A stretch of DNA of 30,323 bases. It comes from a virus. The notes beneath the pieces are model-generated. The model saw only the letters and a program-made list of their open reading frames with translations, did not search any database and was not told where the DNA came from. Shown here piece by piece: positions 6,572-12,675 of this stretch; position 1 is the stretch's first letter; the number at the start of each line of letters is the position of its first letter. Location of the stretch: positions 1-30,323 of the IMG/VR virus record IMGVR_UViG_3300009001_000057, one strand, 5' to 3'. Made by a program: the position numbers and the translations under genes.

Positions 6572-7337
6572 GCTGACCCTACTGATCGACGGCGACATTG
6601 TCCTGTTCCAAGCTTCGGCTGCGGAGGAAGAGAAGTATGACTGGCAGAATGGTACGAGTACCGTCTACTCTGACCCTGACCGGATCATGCGGATCGTCCG
6701 AGGTTCCATCAATAACCTAGTTGTTAAGCTCAAAGCTACCGGGGTTATCGTGGCTCTGTCTGATCCCAAGAAGAACTTCCGCAAGAAGATCCTGAGTACC
6801 TACAAAGAGAACCGCAAGGGAAGCACAAAGCCTTCCGGCTGGGCAGCTGCCCGTAAGCTGGTCGAGGAAAGTAACTATCGGATCTATGAACGTCCTACTC
6901 TTGAAGGGGATGACGTCATGGGTATCCTCGCTACGCATCCTACGTTGGTTCCCGGTAAGAAGATTGTGGTGTCCATTGACAAGGACATGGAGACAGTCCC
7001 CTGCACGTGGTACAACCCCAACCAATCTGAGAAGGGGCCGCAGAAGATCGACGAAGAACAGGCTAACTGGTTCCACATGTTCCAGACCCTGACCGGGGAT
7101 CAGGTTGACAACTACAAAGGCTGTCCTCGGATCGGCCCAGTGAAAGCCACGGACATCCTCGAGGGTCTTACTGACCCAGCTGACATGTGGGAAGCCGTGG
7201 TCGAAACCTACGTCACCAAAGGTCTTACCGAGGACCATGCCCTCACTCAGGCCCGATGTGCCCGTATCCTCCGTCACACCGACTATGACTTCAATAAGAA
7301 GGAACCAATCCTATGGACTCCACCCAAGAAGACCTGA
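6564..7337 (+). CDS. 5'-3' exonuclease, T7 gp6-like
   Basis: A 257-aa FEN-family nuclease (T7 gp6 is 300 aa) that degrades DNA from 5' ends, removing primers and recycling host DNA. The N-terminal metal site LLIDGDIVLFQ, the FRKKILSTYKENRK segment, the LEGDDVMGIL acidic cluster and VVSIDKDMETV are all present. The helix-hairpin-helix region LTGDQVDNYKGCPRIGPVKA follows. The open frame extends upstream to 6453, but that part overlaps the previous gene and lacks the family fold; the ATG at 6564 puts the metal-site strand at the N-terminus as in relatives. The end overlaps the DUF3310-like gene by 25 bases. Confidence 0.93.
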   Translation: MRELTLLIDGDIVLFQASAAEEEKYDWQNGTSTVYSDPDRIMRIVRGSINNLVVKLKATGVIVALSDPKKNFRKKILSTYKENRKGSTKPSGWAAARKLVEESNYRIYERPTLEGDDVMGILATHPTLVPGKKIVVSIDKDMETVPCTWYNPNQSEKGPQKIDEEQANWFHMFQTLTGDQVDNYKGCPRIGPVKATDILEGLTDPADMWEAVVETYVTKGLTEDHALTQARCARILRHTDYDFNKKEPILWTPPKKT

Positions 7338-7564
7338 TCAACAACCCGTCCCACTACACTCAGTACCTCATCGAACCCGTCACGTTTGTCATGCGTAACA
7401 AGATGGAGTTCTGGCGAGGCAACATCATCAAGTATGCATCCCGAGCTGGCAGTAAGATGTACGAGGGGATGGACGAAGCTGAGAGCGAGATGATCGACCT
7501 CGAGAAGGTCAAGCGGTATGCCGACATGCGTATCAACATGCTACGTGGGCAGACGGAACTATGA
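7313..7564 (+). CDS. DUF3310-like small protein
   Basis: An 83-aa protein with the typical DUF3310 pattern: NPSHYT near the start, IEPVTFV, then FWRGNIIKYASRAGSK and a closing helix with DLEKVKRYADM. This family is common in tailed phages and is sometimes annotated as nucleotide-kinase-like because of relation to part of T7 gp1.7; the activity of this short form is not established. AAGGAA in the upstream exonuclease coding region gives a plausible ribosome-binding site for the ATG at 7313. The stop overlaps the following ATG. A role in nucleotide metabolism fits the neighbourhood but is inference. Confidence 0.82.
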   Translation: MDSTQEDLINNPSHYTQYLIEPVTFVMRNKMEFWRGNIIKYASRAGSKMYEGMDEAESEMIDLEKVKRYADMRINMLRGQTEL

Positions 7565-7794
7565 CCGGGCGGGATATGTACTGGCTTGAGGAGTCGGGCA
7601 TCGGAGTTTCTACTGTCAACGTGCAGGTGAGCTGCGGTGCTGCCAACGCCTCAAGCGTGGCTGTTGCCTTTTACCGTGAAGTCAATGACATGAACCCCAT
7701 CCTTGTACGTCTCGAGGACCTCGGCCAGCTTGTTGGCTTCCTCAATGAGTTCGAGGCCGGTAACCTGGAGATACCCACTGACACAACCCTTTGA
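7561..7794 (+). CDS. Hypothetical protein closing the DNA-metabolism module
   Basis: A 77-aa protein of unknown function, coupled to the DUF3310-like gene by an ATGA overlap. The first part (STVNVQVSCGAANASSVAVAFYRE) alternates in a beta-strand pattern; the second (ILVRLEDLGQLVGFLNEFEAG) reads as an amphipathic helix. It is the last gene before a 65-nt gap that carries a promoter-like sequence, so it marks the end of the early/middle operon. Confidence 0.68.
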   Translation: MTGRDMYWLEESGIGVSTVNVQVSCGAANASSVAVAFYREVNDMNPILVRLEDLGQLVGFLNEFEAGNLEIPTDTTL

Positions 7795-7812
7795 TGTACT
7801 GAGACTTTTCAG

Positions 7813-7836
7813 ATTCAACCACCTTAACAGGGAGAC
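7813..7836 (+). promoter_or_regulatory. Candidate phage late promoter before the structural module
   Basis: In the 65-nt gap 7795-7859, ACCACCTTAA (7818-7827) exactly repeats a 10-mer of promoter copy 1 (303-312). It is followed by AGGGAGAC (7829-7836), which matches the T7 initiation sequence even better than copies 1 and 2. The spacing between the two blocks is 2 bp longer than in those copies. It stands at the border between DNA-metabolism and head genes, where T7-like phages place a class III promoter. Confidence 0.55.
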
Positions 7837-7859
7837 GAAAGATCGAACCCTTACCTAAA

Positions 7860-8042
7860 ATGGATGATTGGCCCAGCGTTTCACCCGCTTTTGTGCGCTA
7901 TCTCCAACGCAAATACCCCGACACAACTCCAATGCGAGCGACATCGCTCCTCGAGTTGGGTCAAGCTCAGGGCCGTCGAGAGGTGGTCCAGTTCATAGAG
8001 AACCTACAGAAGGCCCAGAAACGTGGGTCGATTCTCGACTAA
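7860..8042 (+). CDS. Hypothetical small protein at start of structural module
   Basis: A 60-aa protein, first gene after the promoter-like sequence at 7813-7836. The WPSVSPAFVRYLQRKYPDTTP opening, followed by a helix ending VVQFIENLQKAQ, resembles small proteins encoded ahead of the portal in other T7-like phages, but I cannot name a function. The ribosome-binding site is weak (GAAAG, distant), so initiation may be inefficient. T7 gene 7 lies in a comparable place; no homology is claimed. Confidence 0.62.
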   Translation: MDDWPSVSPAFVRYLQRKYPDTTPMRATSLLELGQAQGRREVVQFIENLQKAQKRGSILD

Positions 8043-8068
8043 CCAGATACCAAACGCAGGATGTTCCC

Positions 8069-8260
8069 ATGTGCTTTATGTCAGCCCCGAAGGTGGCACC
8101 CCCACCTCCCGCTCAGGTCGCTCCTAAGCCGCCTCAAGCTCCTAGGCTTAACACTGAAGAGGCACCGGGACGCCTGCGAAACCGCAGCAAGGTCGGACGC
8201 AATTCTCTTAAGGTTGGCTTGCAGTCTCCCGGAGGCAACGGCTTGAAGGTCCCCATGTAA
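8069..8260 (+). CDS. T7 gp7.3-like small virion/tail-assembly protein
   Basis: A 63-aa basic, proline-rich protein. The C-terminal part, from RNRSKVGRNSLKVGL to PGGNGLKV, follows the pattern of the T7 gp7.3 carboxy terminus (basic stretch, then SL-V, then a glycine-rich end). T7 gp7.3 lies in the same position before the portal gene and is a small protein linked to tail assembly and adsorption. The start is ATG 8069 (AGG 8 nt upstream) or ATG 8078; the longer open frame from 7868 overlaps the preceding gene and is rejected. T7 gp7.3 is longer (about 99 aa), so the N-terminal part is reduced here. Homology rests on the short C-terminal motif. Confidence 0.62.
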   Translation: MCFMSAPKVAPPPPAQVAPKPPQAPRLNTEEAPGRLRNRSKVGRNSLKVGLQSPGGNGLKVPM

Positions 8261-9802
8261 ATGGTGGAAGAAACCCTTGAAGTCGTTACAGCCGCCTCCC
8301 GGTACAAGAAGCTTGCTGAGAAGCGCAGCCCTTACGAGCGCCGTGCTGAGGAAGTATCTGAGCTGACGATCCCGACGTTGTTTCCTAAGACAGGCGACAA
8401 CGCCTACACTACATTCGAGACAGCCTATCAAGGCATGGGCGCACGAGGTGTCAACAACCTCGCGTCCAAGCTGCTGCTCGCTTTGTTCCCCCCTAACGCT
8501 CCATTCTTCAGGCTGACGATTGAACCGTCGGTCAAGCAAGAACTGGATGAACAGGAAGGTCTCGCCGAAGAGATCGACCTAGCACTTGCCGAAGCAGAAA
8601 AGACAATGCAACGCGCCACCGAGGCGTCTACCCTACGCATTGCTATCTTTGAGACCCTTAAACATCTGCTAATTACAGGCAACATGCTGGTGTATTTGGA
8701 CCCCAACACGGGGAACCCCAGAGTGTTTTCACTCCGCCAGTACGTCGTAGCCCGAGGGGCCGACGACCTCCCATACGAAATCGTGGTATGCGAGAAGGTC
8801 TCAGCACGTACACTCCCAGAACAAGCAAGTCTTCTGCTTGATAATATCGAAGACAGTGATGAGGACATCGACCTCTACACGCACATTAAGCTGATCGACA
8901 GCCGCTGGCAGGTCCAGCAGGAAGTTAACGGCCAGGTTATTCCCGGCACTGATGGCTCCTACCCTAAGGATGCCAGTCCTTGGATCGCCCTCCGCGCAAC
9001 TCGCGTTGATGGTGAAGACTACGGACGGTCCTACCTTGAGGAATATGCAGGCGACCTGCGTTCCCTCGAAGGTTTATCCCAAAGTGTAGTTGAAGCTGCC
9101 GCTGCGGCTGCTGAGGTTAAGTTCCTCGTCAGCCCTAATGGTATCACACGCATCGACGACCTTCTCGAAACAGAGAACGGCGGGTTCGTTGTAGGTGAGG
9201 CTAATGACGTAGTGGCTTTGCAGCTTGAGAAGTTCGCTGATCTACGGATCGCTGACGCTGCAATCCGGCGCATTGAAGAACGCCTGAGCATGGCCTTCCT
9301 AATGAACACCTCGGTCCAGCGTGATGCAGAGCGTGTGACGGCTGAGGAAATCAGGTTCGTCGCTGGTGAGCTTGAAGACGCCCTAGGTGGTTTCTATTCC
9401 AACCTTGCGGTAGAACTCCAGCTCCCCATTGTTAAGCGCCTGATGCACCAGCACGACGTTAAGGTCAAGAACATCGAGCCTGTCATTGTCACAGGTCTTG
9501 AAGCACTGGGCCGTGGGCATGACCTTACCCGTCTTCGTGGGTTCCTGTCGGACATCACAGCTCTGGCAGAGGTACGTCCTGAAGTCCTCATGCGGCTGGA
9601 CGAGAACGCTATCTTGGACCAGCTAACCGTAGGACACGGCATCGAGCGAGGTGCATTCCTTCTTTCAGAGGAAGAGTTCCAACAGAAAATGATGCAGCAA
9701 CAGATGGCTGCGCTGGCTCAGCAGGCAGCTCCGGGTCTTATCGACAAGGCGGCTGACCAGATGGGCATGCAACAACAACAAGAGAGTGAGCAAAATGGCT
9801 AA
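8261..9802 (+). CDS. Portal protein (head-tail connector), T7 gp8-like
   Basis: A 513-aa protein (T7 gp8 is 536 aa) that should form the twelve-subunit ring through which DNA enters and leaves the head. The N-terminal half has the family signature: YKKLAEKRSPYERRAEEVSELTIP, the GARGVNNLASKLLLALFPPNAPFFRL segment, and LITGNMLVYL. The long helical region including RIEERLSMAFLMNTSVQRDAERVTAEEIR matches the wing/stem part. The C-terminus is Gln/Met-rich (FQQKMMQQQMAALAQQ), typical of the family. The start directly follows the gp7.3-like stop, and the end overlaps a 69-aa gene by 8 bases. Confidence 0.95.
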   Translation: MVEETLEVVTAASRYKKLAEKRSPYERRAEEVSELTIPTLFPKTGDNAYTTFETAYQGMGARGVNNLASKLLLALFPPNAPFFRLTIEPSVKQELDEQEGLAEEIDLALAEAEKTMQRATEASTLRIAIFETLKHLLITGNMLVYLDPNTGNPRVFSLRQYVVARGADDLPYEIVVCEKVSARTLPEQASLLLDNIEDSDEDIDLYTHIKLIDSRWQVQQEVNGQVIPGTDGSYPKDASPWIALRATRVDGEDYGRSYLEEYAGDLRSLEGLSQSVVEAAAAAAEVKFLVSPNGITRIDDLLETENGGFVVGEANDVVALQLEKFADLRIADAAIRRIEERLSMAFLMNTSVQRDAERVTAEEIRFVAGELEDALGGFYSNLAVELQLPIVKRLMHQHDVKVKNIEPVIVTGLEALGRGHDLTRLRGFLSDITALAEVRPEVLMRLDENAILDQLTVGHGIERGAFLLSEEEFQQKMMQQQMAALAQQAAPGLIDKAADQMGMQQQQESEQNG

Positions 9803-10004
9803 CAAGAAACCGACGGCAACTACGCTATCAGCCGATGCCAAGGAAACCGATGTGGTGATCGACACTAGCGATGACATCATCCCCGGCGCTGACCCGGATC
9901 CAGAAGCACAGCAACGCGCAAAGGAAAACCTTGCGGCTGTTGGTGGTAAGCTGGACGAGCATAGCTCCGTGAGTGCTTACGGCAACATCATCACCAAGAA
10001 TTAG
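9795..10004 (+). CDS. Hypothetical acidic protein between portal and scaffold
   Basis: A 69-aa acidic protein of unknown function. The ATG at 9795 overlaps the portal stop by 8 bases and has a GAGAGTGAG purine tract upstream; a GTG at 9786 is also possible. The sequence is Asp/Glu/Ala-rich with no aromatic core except one Tyr, so it may be largely disordered. T7 has no gene here, but many related phages carry a small gene between portal and scaffold. A head-assembly role is suggested only by position. Confidence 0.65.
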   Translation: MANKKPTATTLSADAKETDVVIDTSDDIIPGADPDPEAQQRAKENLAAVGGKLDEHSSVSAYGNIITKN

Positions 10005-10018
10005 TAGGAGGTAGTATC

Positions 10019-10804
10019 ATGTCACAGCAGCAGACAGTTACCTTCCAGACCGACGAAGCTCCCGCTGTCGATCCCAACTTGACAGCTAGTGGTGCCGCCG
10101 AGGGTAAGACCACAGACAACGATGGTTCCTCGGATGGCGACGGTAAGATCCTTGGTAAGTTCTCCAGTACGGAGGAGCTGATCGAGAGCTATCGCGAACT
10201 CGAGCGTAAGCTTGGGCAGGGTGGCAGCACCGACGCTGAAGCAGGTGAGGCTTCAAGCGAACCAGTAGAAACCCCTACAGCCGAAGAAGCTGATCAGGTG
10301 GTCTCTGACCTTGGCTTCGATATGAATGCCTTGTCCAGCGAATGGAACGACAACGACGGGAAGCTCACCGATGAGACCCGCTCGGCCCTGAACTCCAAGG
10401 GCTTGTCGGATGAAATGATCGATGCCTTCATTCAGGGGCAGGAGGCGTTGGCCACACAGTTGACCAATGACATCCATAACCTGGCCGGTGGCAAGGACAA
10501 CTTCGAGTCAATGATGGCGTGGGCCAATGACAACATGACGGTGGACGAGAAGACCGTCTACAACAACGTCATGGAGAGTGGCTCTAAGGACGAGATCAAC
10601 GTAGCCGTGAAGGGCCTAGTCGCTCAGTACAACGCTACCAAAGAGCCGAACCTTCTCCAAGGCAAGGGCACCAGTATGCCTAGTGGACCCAAGCCGTATG
10701 AGTCTCGCGCTCAGTGGCTCAAAGATATCAACACGCCTGACTACAAGACCGACCCAGCCTTCCGTAATAAGGTCATGGAGCGGATGGCAGTCAGCAACCT
10801 GTAA
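10019..10804 (+). CDS. Capsid scaffold protein, T7 gp9-like
   Basis: A 261-aa protein (T7 gp9 is 307 aa) that should guide procapsid assembly and then leave the head. It is very acidic with a disordered, Asp/Ser-rich N-terminal part, then a KFSSTEELIESYRELERKLG segment that is a hallmark of this family. Helical regions follow, and the C-terminus has the conserved-looking YESRAQWLKDINTPDYKTDPAFRNKVMERMAVS run. AGGAGGT at 10006-10012 is the strongest ribosome-binding site of the head module, fitting the high copy number of scaffold. In T7 the capsid gene follows directly; here a 3.7-kb block intervenes. Confidence 0.92.
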   Translation: MSQQQTVTFQTDEAPAVDPNLTASGAAEGKTTDNDGSSDGDGKILGKFSSTEELIESYRELERKLGQGGSTDAEAGEASSEPVETPTAEEADQVVSDLGFDMNALSSEWNDNDGKLTDETRSALNSKGLSDEMIDAFIQGQEALATQLTNDIHNLAGGKDNFESMMAWANDNMTVDEKTVYNNVMESGSKDEINVAVKGLVAQYNATKEPNLLQGKGTSMPSGPKPYESRAQWLKDINTPDYKTDPAFRNKVMERMAVSNL

Positions 10805-10815
10805 GGACTACAGTC

Positions 10816-11205
10816 ATGTTTTCACTCATCGTAAAGGGCATCACCAGCGTCCTCAGCGGCTGGGTGAAAACCCGACAAGTCAAGGCTGAGGGTAAAGTTA
10901 AGGTCGCCGTAGCGCAGGCTGAGGCTCAGGCCAAGGTCGCCACCGCAGAGCGCGACTGGGACACCGAAGCTCTCCGTCAATCCCAATACTCATGGAAGGA
11001 TGAATACCTGACGATCATTCTGTCAGCTCCCTTTGTGGGATCATTCTTCCCGGGTATTCAGGATCACGTTATGAAGGGCTGGGAGTACGTAACCCAAGCT
11101 CCCGTTTGGTATCAGGTGGCGTTCCTCGGAACCGTAGCCGCATCGTTCGGATTGCGCTGGTGGTTCACCCGTACCAACATGGAGGTCATGTCTCGAGATG
11201 GTTAA
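10816..11205 (+). CDS. Holin-like membrane protein (GTA/3TM-holin type)
   Basis: A 129-aa protein with a short hydrophobic N-terminus (FSLIVKGITSVLSGWV), an Ala/Lys/Glu helix at about residues 22-50, and two convincing membrane segments at about 64-82 and 98-117. The motif SWKDEYLTIILSAPF, later PVWYQ and ASFGLRWW resemble the 3-TM holin family first named from gene transfer agents. A holin would let the gp3.5-like amidase, which has no signal peptide, reach the wall. The location between scaffold and capsid genes is unusual for a holin; a membrane-linked virion protein is the main alternative. It overlaps the next gene by 8 bases. Confidence 0.7.
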   Translation: MFSLIVKGITSVLSGWVKTRQVKAEGKVKVAVAQAEAQAKVATAERDWDTEALRQSQYSWKDEYLTIILSAPFVGSFFPGIQDHVMKGWEYVTQAPVWYQVAFLGTVAASFGLRWWFTRTNMEVMSRDG

Positions 11206-11482
11206 GTCAACCTACGTACTGATCGATGACGTGGCCACGGATCACACCGGTGCGCTTACTGAGATCGACAACTTCAACAGGGTCGAGTACGGCGTTGTTC
11301 AATGCAAGATCACAAGCACGGGGACCGTGACCCTACAAGGGCGGACGACCTCTAACATGCCGTGGCTCGATATCATTACCTTCACACAGGACGACGGGCG
11401 ACGGGTCACCGCCTTCCCTGAGATGCGAGCAGTTTCCTCAGGTGTATCAGGTGGTCCTATCAGGGTGGAAATGAGGTTCTAA
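11198..11482 (+). CDS. Hypothetical beta-rich protein, possible virion decoration
   Basis: A 94-aa protein of unknown function. Most of it alternates in a beta-strand pattern (YGVVQCKITSTGTVTLQGRTT, then WLDIITFTQDDGRRVTAF), consistent with a small beta sandwich, and it ends in the basic, strand-like IRVEMRF. It is coupled to the holin-like gene by an 8-base overlap (ATGGTTAA). Being between scaffold and capsid, it could be a capsid decoration or head-fibre base protein, but that is inference from fold impression and context only. Confidence 0.66.
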   Translation: MVKSTYVLIDDVATDHTGALTEIDNFNRVEYGVVQCKITSTGTVTLQGRTTSNMPWLDIITFTQDDGRRVTAFPEMRAVSSGVSGGPIRVEMRF

Positions 11483-11483
11483 T

Positions 11484-11801
11484 ATGCTTGGATGGATCAA
11501 ACGAAAGCTCCAGCCTTCCATCACAGCGAAGGAGCTGGATGAAGCGATGGCTACAGTAGCGCCTAAGCCGCCTGTAGAGGACCCTAAGACCACCGCTTGG
11601 GTTGGGCAACCCGTCACCATAGCCACAGGACAGCGTCGAACAGACGCCCATGTGCGCCGATGGAGAGGCCGTAAGCAACGCCTCAAGACCATCATTGCCC
11701 GTCACCGTGCGAAGGGGGAAGAGATTCCCGCACACCTGCGTCACGAGCTGATTGAATTGAATATGCAACTTGGAGACCCGTTAGATGGCGTGGCAGATTA
11801 A
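11484..11801 (+). CDS. Hypothetical basic protein
   Basis: A 105-aa protein of unknown function with GAGG upstream of the ATG at 11484. The N-terminal helix (LGWIKRKLQPSITAKELDEAM) is followed by a proline-rich stretch and a strongly basic helix (VRRWRGRKQRLKTIIARHRAKG) with a heptad-like continuation LRHELIELNMQLG. The basic part could bind nucleic acid or an acidic protein surface. The last 17 bases overlap the next gene. Confidence 0.64.
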   Translation: MLGWIKRKLQPSITAKELDEAMATVAPKPPVEDPKTTAWVGQPVTIATGQRRTDAHVRRWRGRKQRLKTIIARHRAKGEEIPAHLRHELIELNMQLGDPLDGVAD

Positions 11802-12201
11802 CGAAACATTCATTGAGGACCGCATCACCGGTGGTTCCCAAACCTCTCTCGAGGGAGCAGACAACGTCAAGATGGGTCTGTACACCTCAGCAACTAGCCC
11901 TAGCGGCAACAACCTGGTTACATCTCTTACAGAAGTGTCAGGCACCGGGTACACCGCAGGCGGTATTTCAGCAGGAACCTGCACGGTCTCTGAGGCCGCT
12001 GGTACGGTAACCTTTGATAGCCCAGCAACATTCCTATGGAGTGAGAACGCAGCAGGGTTTTCCAACGCTCGGTACGCTGTTCTGTACATTGTGGCTACCA
12101 ACCAGATCATTGCCTACGAGGACATGACGACTGACCAGAACAATACTGCTCACGACTTTGAGGTTGTTATTGACGCTGCTGGTATTTTTACCGCTGCATG
12201 A
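11785..12201 (+). CDS. Hypothetical phage structural protein (beta-rich)
   Basis: A 138-aa protein beginning WQINETFIEDRITGGSQTSL, with a central SGTGYTAGGIS run and many Thr/Ser/Ala strands. Proteins with this kind of start and a GTGYTAGG motif occur in structural regions of phages and prophages, but I cannot give a proven function. The start overlaps the previous gene by 17 bases and has GGAG about 10 nt upstream. It may form part of a head-surface complex with the 616-aa protein encoded two genes downstream. Confidence 0.7.
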   Translation: MAWQINETFIEDRITGGSQTSLEGADNVKMGLYTSATSPSGNNLVTSLTEVSGTGYTAGGISAGTCTVSEAAGTVTFDSPATFLWSENAAGFSNARYAVLYIVATNQIIAYEDMTTDQNNTAHDFEVVIDAAGIFTAA

Positions 12202-12219
12202 TAAGCTTGGGAGGGCTGT

Positions 12220-12675
12220 ATGCCTCATCAAGACGCTTTAGACAACGCAAGTAATCGTAACAAATCCTACGAGCGGTCCGTAGCTCGCGAAGCACGACGT
12301 CAGCAGGACCGCATCCTAGCGGACCCTAGCACGACGCCCCGCCAGAAGCGCGATGAGGCCCGTGCCAACCGCCGCAGGGCTTTGAAGTCCGCCTTAGGTA
12401 ACGAACCAAAGGTCATCCGCCGCCCGGACAGCGACCGACGCTTTGTCGTCATCAAGTCCGTAGTGGCTGACGATGGTCTGTGGCTTGAGGTAATGGCCTT
12501 GGACGCAGACAGTCGTCCCATCGAACGTAACAATGGCCAAGCGAGAGCCGTCGTTGATGTCGATGGCGTGAAGCATATCTTAAAGAACCCCATCCGCGTC
12601 GATGACCCGGCCATTGGGGAAAACCCCATTGACCAGTTGGTCGAGCTTATGGAGGATCTGAGGAGACACCGATGA
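12220..12675 (+). CDS. Hypothetical protein with basic coiled-coil N-terminus
   Basis: A 151-aa protein of unknown function. GGGAGGG sits just upstream of the ATG at 12220. The first half is a long basic helix rich in Arg/Ala/Gln (ARREARRQQDRI type composition, then QKRDEARANRRRALKSALG). The second half looks like a small beta domain (RRFVVIKSVVADDGLWLEVMAL, then RAVVDVDGVKHIL) with an acidic C-terminal helix. The stop overlaps the ATG of the 616-aa fibre-like gene (ATGA), so the two are probably made together; a chaperone or attachment role for that protein is possible but unproven. Confidence 0.66.
   Translation: MPHQDALDNASNRNKSYERSVAREARRQQDRILADPSTTPRQKRDEARANRRRALKSALGNEPKVIRRPDSDRRFVVIKSVVADDGLWLEVMALDADSRPIERNNGQARAVVDVDGVKHILKNPIRVDDPAIGENPIDQLVELMEDLRRHR

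Noticed and set aside
7868-8068. Upstream extension of the gp7.3-like frame
   Set aside because: It overlaps the 60-aa gene at 7860 and its residues look like an out-of-frame shadow; starts at 8069 or 8078 have better context.
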